In this document: positions 58,071-64,000 of the stretch, piece after piece
Position numbering within the stretch: position 1 is the stretch's first letter
Layout: each line of letters opens with the position of its first letter
NCBI GenBank assembly: GCA_015521705.1
Contig: WANR01000038.1
Coordinates: forward strand, 46,056 to 110,055
DNA length: 64,000 bases
Reading direction: 5' to 3'
Origin: Desulfurococcales archaeon
Lineage (GTDB): Archaea; Thermoproteota; Thermoprotei_A; Sulfolobales; Acidilobaceae
Translations under genes and position numbers: made by a program
Notes under the pieces: generated by a model
Databases searched by the model: none
Told to the model about the DNA's origin: nothing
The model's input: the letters and a program-made list of their open reading frames with translations, nothing else

Positions 58071-58199
58071 ACCCTAAATCCGCGTCCAAACCCCCGCGTC
58101 CCTCTCCAGGGCATGCATGTTGATCGTGGGCCTTAACGATATTATGCCTAAAGGGTGGTCAGACTAGCCTAGGAAATCGGATCCATTTAAAAGGTCAAG

Positions 58200-58209
58200 C
58201 TTTAAATGC
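58200..58209 (+). promoter_or_regulatory. TATA box of the vapBC-type module
   Basis: CTTTAAATGC is centred about 28 nt before the GTG at 58234, fitting leaderless initiation. A similar ATTTAAAAG lies upstream at 58185-58193 and may serve as a second promoter. Confidence 0.45.
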
Positions 58210-58233
58210 CAGGTTAGACTATGTAATTGCTGG

Positions 58234-58494
58234 GTGGACTGGATGGGTGTAGTTGTAGAGACTAGAGTTGGTAGGAAGAGGGTGATCGTCATACCTAAGG
58301 CTATTGCCGAGGCTGTTAGGATCGATGAGGGCCAGAGGGTTAGGATCGTGGCTGTTGGCGGGGAGATCGTTATAAAGCCGGTGAGGGACGCGGTATGGCT
58401 CGCCCTTTACGGGAAGAAGATAGGCAGGATAATGCCCGAGGAGGTTGAGGAGGAGAGCCTCCGTGAGCAAGAAGGGGTTTCAGGGCGAGGATAA
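58234..58494 (+). CDS. VapB-type AbrB/SpoVT-family antitoxin
   Basis: This 86-residue antitoxin has a swapped-hairpin AbrB domain (residues 4-50, VGRKRVIVIPKAIAEAVRIDEGQRVRIV) for DNA binding and an acidic tail (EEVEEESLREQE) that would block the toxin. The ATG at 58243 is a possible alternative to GTG 58234. It overlaps the PIN-toxin gene, forming a standard VapBC module. Confidence 0.85.
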   Translation: MDWMGVVVETRVGRKRVIVIPKAIAEAVRIDEGQRVRIVAVGGEIVIKPVRDAVWLALYGKKIGRIMPEEVEEESLREQEGVSGRG

Positions 58495-58918
58495 CAAGCT
58501 GTTGCTCGACACATCGTTCCTACTTCCAATCCTCGGGTTCGAGACTTCGGGCAGGATTATGAGGGCTTTCCGGAAGCTTGGGCGTTACGAGCTGTATTAT
58601 AGCGATCTCAGCATACTCGAGGCCCTCTGGAAGATATTGAAGGTGGTTAGGGGCCTGGACGAGGAAGTGTCACGCATAGAGGAGGGCGTCACAGCCATAA
58701 AGGAGACGATGAAGCATGCGCCAGTAGACGGGGAGGCCGTTAGGAGCGCCATACGCATGTATATGATGGGCCACAGGGACATGATAGACAACCTGCTCCT
58801 CTCAATAGCCGCTTCGAGAGGACTCAAGCTACTCACGGTAGACGAAGACCTAATAGACTTCGCTAAGAGACATGGGCTAGCCAGAGACGCCATCGCTGCA
58901 CCGGAAGACCTAGGCTAG
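58463..58918 (+). CDS. VapC-type PIN-domain ribonuclease toxin
   Basis: This PIN-domain RNase toxin shows the acidic active-site residues. Counted from the outer TTG at 58445, they are Asp22 (LLDTSF), Glu59 (ILEALW), Asp115 (DMIDNLL) and Asp133/135 (TVDEDL). The GTG at 58463 is chosen because GGAGG (58449-58453) lies 9 nt upstream. It overlaps the antitoxin by 32 nt. VapC toxins cut tRNA or rRNA; the target of this one is unknown. It is convergent with the MNT/HEPN pair. Confidence 0.85.
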   Translation: MSKKGFQGEDNKLLLDTSFLLPILGFETSGRIMRAFRKLGRYELYYSDLSILEALWKILKVVRGLDEEVSRIEEGVTAIKETMKHAPVDGEAVRSAIRMYMMGHRDMIDNLLLSIAASRGLKLLTVDEDLIDFAKRHGLARDAIAAPEDLG

Positions 58919-58940
58919 TTCTACAAGGCGTGACAGCTCG

Positions 58941-59258
58941 CTATAATGGTTTAAGGCTCTTTACTAGCTTCACGAAATCCTCGGCCTCGCTCTCGTTGAG
59001 GATGTGGATCTCTACCAGCGTGTTGGGCACGAGCCTGCGGGCCTCGTGGAGCACTCGGAGCCTATCAACACTGTCTGGGACTACTATGAGCACGTCGACG
59101 TCGCTTGAGGGCAACGCTTCCCCTTTGATCCTGGAGCCGAACAGGTAGGCCTTCCCCCCATGCCTCCTGGCTAGGTCTCGGAGTAGTTCTAGGTAGTTAC
59201 CTAGGTTCTCCTCGAGATCCCTGCGCCTCCTCTCTAAGAACTCTAAATACCTATGCAC
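58941..59258 (-). CDS. MNT-family minimal nucleotidyltransferase (antitoxin)
   Basis: This 105-residue minimal nucleotidyltransferase has the GSRIKGEALPSSDVDVLI motif (GSxxxGxxxxxSDxD) near residues 41-58. In MNT/HEPN modules it inactivates the HEPN partner by AMP transfer. GTG 59258 overlaps the HEPN gene by 16 nt, so the pair is coupled. A coiled-coil start (RYLEFLERRRRDLEENLGNYL) may mediate binding to HEPN. Confidence 0.85.
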   Translation of the reverse strand: MHRYLEFLERRRRDLEENLGNYLELLRDLARRHGGKAYLFGSRIKGEALPSSDVDVLIVVPDSVDRLRVLHEARRLVPNTLVEIHILNESEAEDFVKLVKSLKPL

Positions 59259-59611
59259 TGGAACACCCTTTCGACGAATTGCCTGGCAGCCCTATATTCT
59301 CTTTCGCCGTATCTACGCACGAAATACCTGGAACCCGTGTACGCATCGTCTAAAATATCTATTACGTACCATCTCTCCTCGGCAAGCTCTTTAAGGCACT
59401 CACTCCCAGAAATCTCTACCAAATCACGTAGGCTATGAATGCGCGGGAAGTCGCCCAGCTCGCGTAGCAGGTAAGCCTTGATAGCAAGCTGAGCCGCCTG
59501 CTCCAAGTGGAACAACGCTATATCATACCTCCCCTCAGAAACGTCGAACTCGCTAGCCCTGAGAAAATGCCTAGCCCTAGCAGCAAACTCACGATATAAC
59601 CGCGAGCTCAT
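59243..59611 (-). CDS. HEPN-domain protein (probable toxin)
   Basis: This 122-residue four-helix HEPN protein has ALFHLEQAAQLAIKAYLL near residues 30-47 and RIHSLRDLVEIS near 57-68, typical of the HEPN partner of an MNT transferase. The RNase motif Rx4-6H is not obvious, so it may act as a regulator or a toxin by another mode. ATG 59611 is the first gene of this two-gene module. Adjacent to VapBC, it forms a toxin-antitoxin cluster. Confidence 0.8.
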   Translation of the reverse strand: MSSRLYREFAARARHFLRASEFDVSEGRYDIALFHLEQAAQLAIKAYLLRELGDFPRIHSLRDLVEISGSECLKELAEERWYVIDILDDAYTGSRYFVRRYGEREYRAARQFVERVFQCIGI

Positions 59612-59713
59612 GGCACAACTCCATACAGGCTATTCCCCCTCTTCCCTTTAAGAACACAGCCTCTTAGGCTACGGCTACCCTCCAGCAATTAGGGAACCGG
59701 AGAGTAGTGATCC

Positions 59714-59731
59714 CAGGCTCTAGCGAGCCTG
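59714..59731. other. Perfect 7-bp hairpin upstream of the aldolase gene
   Basis: CAGGCTC (59714-59720), loop TAGC, GAGCCTG (59725-59731) lies in the spacer between the HEPN gene start and the class II aldolase gene. It could be an operator or an RNA leader hairpin. No T run follows it. Confidence 0.4.
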
Positions 59732-59760
59732 CACAATAGAAGAGGTCGGACCCCAATACT

Positions 59761-60438
59761 GTGAGGCCTGAAGGGTCTAGTAAGGGAAACCGTGATAAGC
59801 CTCCTGGGAGGGCTGGGGGGTTTGGGGTGCCACCTGTGGCTGGCCACGAGGACCCCGAGACAGGCCTAGTCAACGTGATGCACTGGATGTACGCTAGGGG
59901 ACTTGTCCAGGTGCGGGGGGGCAACGCTAGCATTGTCAACAGGGGGAGAGGCGTTGTCTACATAACCCCCACGGGAGTCCCCAGACCCCTCATAACCCGG
60001 GGAGACATAGCCTTGATCTCGCTAGAGGACGGATCCGTGATTAGGGGGAGCCCGAGCAGCGAGTGGAGGATGCACCTCGCCATATACCGGAGGGTAGAAG
60101 AGGCCCTAAGCATAGTACACGCACACCCACCATACACTATAGCGGCAGACCTGGCAGGGGCAAAACTAGACCCCAAGATCCTGGCAGAAGCCTCCTACAC
60201 GATAAAATGCATAGCAACAATACCCCAGCTAACGCCGGGAACCTGGGAACTAGCAAACACAGTAGCGGAGACACTCGAAGAGACAAACTGCAACGCAGCA
60301 GTACTCAAAGGACACGGAGCAGTAGCATACTCAGACAAGACAATATACCACGCCCTAGAAGCGATAGAAGCACTAGAAGAACTAGCAAAAATCACGATAA
60401 TAGCAACCAATAAGGGCACCGATGGTTGGAGAGTTTAA
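59761..60438 (+). CDS. Class II aldolase/adducin-family protein
   Basis: This 225-residue Zn-dependent aldolase-family protein has the metal-binding HAHPPY (near residues 119-124) and GHGAVAY (near 183-189), and the NASIV motif near 58 for phosphate binding. Members are fuculose/rhamnulose-phosphate aldolases, ribulose-5-phosphate epimerases or methylthioribulose dehydratases; this one cannot be assigned. The GTG at 59761 gives a 25-residue extension rich in Gly/Pro, and GTG 59827 is the likelier start. Base composition changes sharply within the gene: A rises from 13 of the first 60 bases to 28 of the 60 bases at 60361-60420, and G falls from 27 to 12. Confidence 0.8.
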   Translation: MRPEGSSKGNRDKPPGRAGGFGVPPVAGHEDPETGLVNVMHWMYARGLVQVRGGNASIVNRGRGVVYITPTGVPRPLITRGDIALISLEDGSVIRGSPSSEWRMHLAIYRRVEEALSIVHAHPPYTIAADLAGAKLDPKILAEASYTIKCIATIPQLTPGTWELANTVAETLEETNCNAAVLKGHGAVAYSDKTIYHALEAIEALEELAKITIIATNKGTDGWRV

Positions 60439-60538
60439 ATACCCCCACACAACCCCCAATAATATACAAAAAGACATGATAAACAAGGAAAAGACAAAAA
60501 CACAGTAGAATCCCAAAACACATTAAAATAAATGATAA

Positions 60539-60545
60539 GAGGTGA
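60539..60545 (+). promoter_or_regulatory. Shine-Dalgarno of the 52-residue microprotein
   Basis: GAGGTGA at 60539-60545 lies 8 nt before the ATG at 60554. This strong ribosome-binding site decides that the small reading frame is real. Confidence 0.65.
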
Positions 60546-60553
60546 AAAACAGG

Positions 60554-60712
60554 ATGAAGCCAGACAAGGCGGCTAAAACCCTCGAAATACTAAAAATAGT
60601 GAGAAAAACACTGCCACTAGCACTACTAGCACTAGCAGCTGGGGGAGCGGGAGTACTAAGCGACACAGAACCCTATAACGATCCAAAACCCCCAGACTTT
60701 GACGCATGGTAA
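60554..60712 (+). CDS. Small membrane protein (52 residues)
   Basis: This 52-residue protein, below usual annotation thresholds, has a basic start (MKPDKAAKTLEILKIVRKTL), one hydrophobic helix (about residues 21-35, LPLALLALAAGGAGVL) and an acidic, Pro-rich tail ending in FDAW. It lies alone after the aldolase gene (116-nt gap, mostly A/C-rich) and faces the HTH gene on the other strand, 59 nt away. A strong Shine-Dalgarno supports translation. I recognise no family. It could be a membrane microprotein regulator. Confidence 0.6.
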   Translation: MKPDKAAKTLEILKIVRKTLPLALLALAAGGAGVLSDTEPYNDPKPPDFDAW

Positions 60713-60771
60713 CTAGTAATATACAATATAAATATAAATTAAAAAGATTGTTTTTAACATAGCTAAAAACT

Positions 60772-61938
60772 TTAGAATATTTTATAGCCTCTCATTATCA
60801 ATTTCTTATGCTGTTCTTCTAAGACTCTTTCATCCAATATCCATTGTCTGGCGAAGAAGTTATAATTTCTGAAGGGGAAGACCCTACTAATCATTATATT
60901 GCTTATGGGCCATACATAGACCTTGAGGTCGTCAAACTTGCATCTATTCTTGAAGTAATCTATTAGGGTTTGAACCATTGAGGGGGGTAGGCTGAAGTTA
61001 ACGGCTATTTTTCCCCTATTGTCTGTTGCTAAGTTTATTGCGTAGAAGTATGTTGCCATTTCTTGGAGCATGTTGTTGGCGCATCTCTTCACAGTTTTTC
61101 CTACTATTACTACTGAGAGTAGTTTAGCCGTGTCTAGGATCATTGCTCTTGAGCCTTTTAGTTTCCTCCTTATGTGACTGTAGTGTTTCATTGCTTTCCC
61201 TTCTGGCTCGTTGAATATGTGTAGCTGTTCTCTTAGGGCCTGTATGAATGCTTTCTTGCTTAATACTGTGTTCTTTTCGAGCATTGCTAGTAGGAAAAGG
61301 TCTGTCTGGTCCAGTGTTATCCTGTACTTTTTCCTGTGCTGTTTATTGTATACTGGCTTGAAGAGGTCTGTTAGGCTTGTGAAGGGTTTTGTGGGGTGAT
61401 CCTCGTTTATCTTTAGCGCTTTTAACGGGTCTAGTTTTTCCTTGGGTTTTAGGTTTTCTAGGTAGTGGGTTATTGAGGGTTTTGCCAGCCCTGTGTAACT
61501 GAATACGTCCAGGTTTATGTTGCTTGTTTTCAGGGAAGTTTTTAGCCTCTCTTTTAGGTGTTCGTGGCTTAGCACGTCTGGGTATCTGTAGATTACTAGT
61601 AGTTCCCCTGTTAGTGTTGTTGCTAGTAGGGATACGTAGTGTTTGTAGGGTAGTGTTTCCCATGCTGTCCTGGTTGGGGGGCGTGCTGTGACTATTGCTA
61701 GGCTTAGGCGGAAGTCTGCAACGTTGTAGTCAGCCCTGAACCTTATTCTTTCATTGTTTAGGCTTCTCATCATTCTCGACACTGTTGTTTGCGGTACGTC
61801 TGTCTCCCTCTCTATTTCTCTCTGTATGTGTGGCGGGTTTCTGTACTGTATGGCGTCTATGACTAGTGGTAGTCTTTTCATTCTCCTATAGAGCCTCGAG
61901 AGCTCTGGTTTGACCCCTTCTATGGGGAGCTTGGGCAA
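60772..61938 (-). CDS. Orphan HTH protein with two putative winged helices
   Basis: This 388-residue DNA-binding-type protein has an N-terminal helix-turn-helix (about residues 20-62; HIQREIERETDVPQTTVSRMMRSL) and a second HTH-like region (about 207-250; ITLDQTDLFLLAMLEKNTVLSKKAFIQAL). The segments after each could be ligand or dimerisation domains. The coding strand is A-rich throughout (many AAA, AAC, ATA codons), unlike most neighbours, so it may be acquired. TTG 61938 is the start. A function as transcription regulator or replication protein of a mobile element is possible, not proven. Confidence 0.6.
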   Translation of the reverse strand: MPKLPIEGVKPELSRLYRRMKRLPLVIDAIQYRNPPHIQREIERETDVPQTTVSRMMRSLNNERIRFRADYNVADFRLSLAIVTARPPTRTAWETLPYKHYVSLLATTLTGELLVIYRYPDVLSHEHLKERLKTSLKTSNINLDVFSYTGLAKPSITHYLENLKPKEKLDPLKALKINEDHPTKPFTSLTDLFKPVYNKQHRKKYRITLDQTDLFLLAMLEKNTVLSKKAFIQALREQLHIFNEPEGKAMKHYSHIRRKLKGSRAMILDTAKLLSVVIVGKTVKRCANNMLQEMATYFYAINLATDNRGKIAVNFSLPPSMVQTLIDYFKNRCKFDDLKVYVWPISNIMISRVFPFRNYNFFARQWILDERVLEEQHKKLIMRGYKIF

Positions 61939-62012
61939 TATGGGTCACTTCGATTGAGTTTGCACTTTACCCTACATAATTTGTCACTAATAATTTATTC
62001 CACGGGAGGTTT

Positions 62013-62834
62013 TTATTGCTTTAGTCGCTTCGGCGACTGTTCGGCGACATAGGCCTCGGGGGGCACGTAGAAGGGGATCACAGCCCTGTGGTAGTCCCTT
62101 ATGATGGTCCTGGCAGCCTCCTCTATGAGGGGCTCCCCTGTCCTCCTGTACCTCCAGCCCCTCCGCCTAGCCAGGGCTTCCATTATCCCGTACGGATCCC
62201 TCTCCTCGATCCCGTACGCCTGCTTGAAGGCCCTAGGGTTGTAGCGTAGGATCTTCCTGACCAGGGCGGCGGCGGGCTCTACAGGGTCTTGCAGCTCCTC
62301 GGGAGGCTTCCCCCTTATCAGGGCCTCGGGGTAGCCCCCCTCAACGGGTATGACGCCTGGGGTGTCTATCATGTAGAAGCCGGGCTCTATCTTGAGCAGC
62401 TGGAGGCCCTTGGTGTACCCCGGGGATCCTGGTATGGGGCTTGTCGACGCTCCCCTCCTACCCCTGAGCGCGTTTATAACGCTGGACTTACCCGTCTTAG
62501 GGTACCCGACTACTGCCACGGAGAAAGGCTTGACGGGGGCTATAGCCTTTATGGCTCCCCTGAGCATCCGGGTCCCAAGCCTCCTAGTGGAGGACACGTA
62601 GAGCACCTCGTACCCCTGACCCTCAATGATCCTCTTCCACTTCTCAGCCACCCCACGGGGCACGAGGTCGGCCTTGTTCAGGACTATGAGCAGCTCCTTG
62701 CCCAGGGCCTCAGCCATGGACTCAACCCTCCTACTCCTAGTGCTCACGGGGTCCCTGATGTCCACTACCTCCACTACCACGTCAGCGTTCCTAATGCTCC
62801 TAGCCAGTAGGCGCCAGCTAGCCAGTATCACCAC
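62013..62834 (-). CDS. Circularly permuted GTPase (YlqF/NOG-like)
   Basis: This 273-residue GTPase has the motif order G4 (NKAD near 53-56), then G1 (GYPKTGKS near 110-117) and G3 (DTPG near 156-159), the circular permutation of YlqF/RbgA, YjeQ and nucleolar NOG2-type ribosome-assembly factors. The N-terminal VVDIRDPVSTRSRRVE motif is typical. Role: assembly of the large ribosomal subunit. The C-terminus (about 200-273) is basic and may bind rRNA. It precedes the partial surface protein by a small gap. Confidence 0.88.
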   Translation of the reverse strand: MVILASWRLLARSIRNADVVVEVVDIRDPVSTRSRRVESMAEALGKELLIVLNKADLVPRGVAEKWKRIIEGQGYEVLYVSSTRRLGTRMLRGAIKAIAPVKPFSVAVVGYPKTGKSSVINALRGRRGASTSPIPGSPGYTKGLQLLKIEPGFYMIDTPGVIPVEGGYPEALIRGKPPEELQDPVEPAAALVRKILRYNPRAFKQAYGIEERDPYGIMEALARRRGWRYRRTGEPLIEEAARTIIRDYHRAVIPFYVPPEAYVAEQSPKRLKQ

Positions 62835-62871
62835 ACTACCCCATAGTAACGCTCTACGAGCCCAGGACTAT

Positions 62872-64000
62872 TCACCCTTTCCCACGCCGCCGCGCCCCGA
62901 GGCCAGCCCTGGACAGCGCTAGGAACGCCAAGAATATTATCGCGGAAGCCAAGACTATAGCCCCAACCAGGACCCCGCCCCCACTACCAACACTAGTCTC
63001 CTCGATCCCCGTGCGAGTGGCGCCTTCAGCATCGCCGGGCTCCCCGCTGGGCAGGTATAGGGGGCCCGCAGCCAAGTCTAGGCCCCTAATCTCTCCCTCG
63101 AACCTCTTGCCCAGCGAGGCACCCACCTCTACCAGGCTGCACTCCAAGGGCCTACCCCTAGGCAGCTTCTTCCAGCTAGTCCTGTGCTCCAGCTCTACCC
63201 TCTCGAAGGCCAGGCCGGCCCCTCCCATGGTCAGCACCTGGCTCTCCCCGCGCGCCTCGATAATAGCTAATTCATAAGTGCTCCCATGCCCGGCCTGTAC
63301 CATTACTGCCACCAGGCGGCCGTCTACAATGCTGAGGTAGGCTAGGTTTCCGCCGGTCCCGGGTGCTACCCTGTAGCCTTCCATGCTCTCCGAGAGTATG
63401 CCGTCTACATAGTATATGGTCCAGGGGGAGCCCGGCGACCCGTACACGATGTAGGGGCCCTCGTTTGAGTAGCCAACCATGACCGGGGATCCGGGCGGCG
63501 GGTTCCCTAGGGAGGCCTCGTAGAGGGAGCCGTTGGCTCTGAGCAGGTAGAAGAGGCTGGAGCCGGCCACGACTAGGCCTCCGCTATCCAGCGCTATTAC
63601 CGGGTACACCCGGTGGCCCTCGACCAGCCTGGCTATAAGAGCTGAAACGCCATCATACCCGGCATTAACCCAGACTCCTAGCAGGTAAGTCTTGGGGAAC
63701 CCGGCCGTGTAGAAGAGCCTGTAGTAAGCCGCTACAGCGCCACCATGAACCCCCATGGAGCCCCCAACGATCTTGTATGCCTCCGGGCTGAGCGCGCAGG
63801 CGAGTATGTAGGAGCCCACGACACCCACGTCAACCCTCCCCATCTCACCGGTTATGCGTAGCTCTACAAGCCCTGGTAGCGTACCATTGAACCTGGCGAG
63901 GGCCAGTATTGAGCCGCCGTCTAGGGGGCGGGGACTACCCGGGCCTGATAGCGTGGAGACGGAGGCGTTGGGGCTCCTGAGGGAGTATGCTGCGTAGTAG
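62872..64000 (-). CDS. Extracytoplasmic protein with C-terminal anchor (5' partial)
   Basis: The reading frame on the minus strand is open from 62872 to the window edge at 64000, so the gene begins outside. The visible part has an extracytoplasmic beta-rich region (alternating Gly/Tyr/Ser-rich strands, possible propeller), a hydrophilic spacer (EGATRTGIEETSVGSGGG) and a C-terminal transmembrane helix (LVGAIVLASAIIFLAFLALS) with a basic tail. Internal ATG 63843 is not the likely start because the sequence upstream is equally coding-like. The function is unknown; it may be a surface or S-layer-linked protein. Confidence 0.7.
   Translation of the reverse strand, partial: YYAAYSLRSPNASVSTLSGPGSPRPLDGGSILALARFNGTLPGLVELRITGEMGRVDVGVVGSYILACALSPEAYKIVGGSMGVHGGAVAAYYRLFYTAGFPKTYLLGVWVNAGYDGVSALIARLVEGHRVYPVIALDSGGLVVAGSSLFYLLRANGSLYEASLGNPPPGSPVMVGYSNEGPYIVYGSPGSPWTIYYVDGILSESMEGYRVAPGTGGNLAYLSIVDGRLVAVMVQAGHGSTYELAIIEARGESQVLTMGGAGLAFERVELEHRTSWKKLPRGRPLECSLVEVGASLGKRFEGEIRGLDLAAGPLYLPSGEPGDAEGATRTGIEETSVGSGGGVLVGAIVLASAIIFLAFLALSRAGLGARRRGKG

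Noticed and set aside
62289..62810. Long open frame on the plus strand opposite the GTPase gene
   Set aside because: It lies wholly inside the GTPase gene, whose G1, G3 and G4 motifs are unambiguous.
1..64000. CRISPR array, IS element, rRNA or tRNA genes
   Set aside because: I looked for regularly spaced repeats, terminal inverted repeats with a transposase, and cloverleaf patterns on both strands and found none convincing.

Overview
The window is 64 kb of one densely packed archaeal chromosome, GC-rich by eye and with almost no spacer DNA. Markers point to a hyperthermophilic crenarchaeon (Thermoprotei): class I lysyl-tRNA synthetase, aIF2-beta, a tRNA-splicing endonuclease, a DGGGP-synthase-like UbiA prenyltransferase, Leloir galactose enzymes beside a Sulfolobus-GlcV-like ABC transporter, many GTG/TTG starts, frequent AGG and ATA codons, and TATA boxes about 25-35 nt upstream of nearly leaderless genes. 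A Desulfurococcales/Acidilobales relative such as Aeropyrum is plausible, but the species cannot be fixed from sequence alone. The oxoacid dehydrogenase complex, blue copper protein, Rieske protein and SufR-like regulator suggest a heterotroph with some aerobic or redox-active metabolism.

Layout. 1-3380: an operon of an FTR1-type iron permease (cut by the window edge), an ASKHA ATPase of the hydantoinase/oxoprolinase family, and a small membrane-anchored helical protein that looks like the detached extracytoplasmic domain of bacterial FTR1 proteins. 3687-7398: a classical HyuA/HyuB pair. 7424-10281: a methyltransferase and a prolyl oligopeptidase. 10317-13705: a divergent ACT-domain regulator and argG-argH, with four phased GTTAC boxes between them. 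13702-20174 (minus): a sugar ABC transporter operon running into galT and galK. 20315-25102 (minus): E1-alpha, E1-beta, E2 and E3 of a 2-oxoacid dehydrogenase complex. 25263-27594: a P1B-type metal ATPase divergent from a NikR-like regulator.

27650-32837 (minus): a hydrolase with an SppA-like membrane protease, then UbiX, a macro-domain protein, a formyl-THF cyclo-ligase-like protein, a MetF-like protein and a UbiA prenyltransferase. 32885-35546: lysK and a radical SAM gene. 35562-37720: a Cys-rich protein, endA, a PhoU-like protein and a helical protein. 37892-41766: a GH130-like protein, a blue copper surface protein and GTP-type PEP carboxykinase. 41877-49006: a methyltransferase, GH1 beta-glycosidase and several membrane or surface proteins, including a flippase. 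49075-51491: Sua5 and a t6A methylthiotransferase, consecutive steps of one tRNA modification. 51572-54774: aIF2-beta, a structured spacer, an aldo/keto reductase and an AT-richer phosphoesterase gene.

55049-64000 is more accessory: a SufR-like regulator with a perfect palindrome over its TATA box, a Rieske fusion protein, VapBC and MNT/HEPN toxin-antitoxin modules, a class II aldolase, a 52-residue membrane microprotein, an A-rich HTH protein, a circularly permuted GTPase and a partial surface protein. I saw no rRNA, tRNA, CRISPR array, IS element or origin.

The strongest candidate for an undescribed system is the FTR1 + ASKHA ATPase + detached helical domain operon. Two genes (lysK and the P1B ATPase) have clear N-terminal coding sequence upstream of their first canonical start codon.
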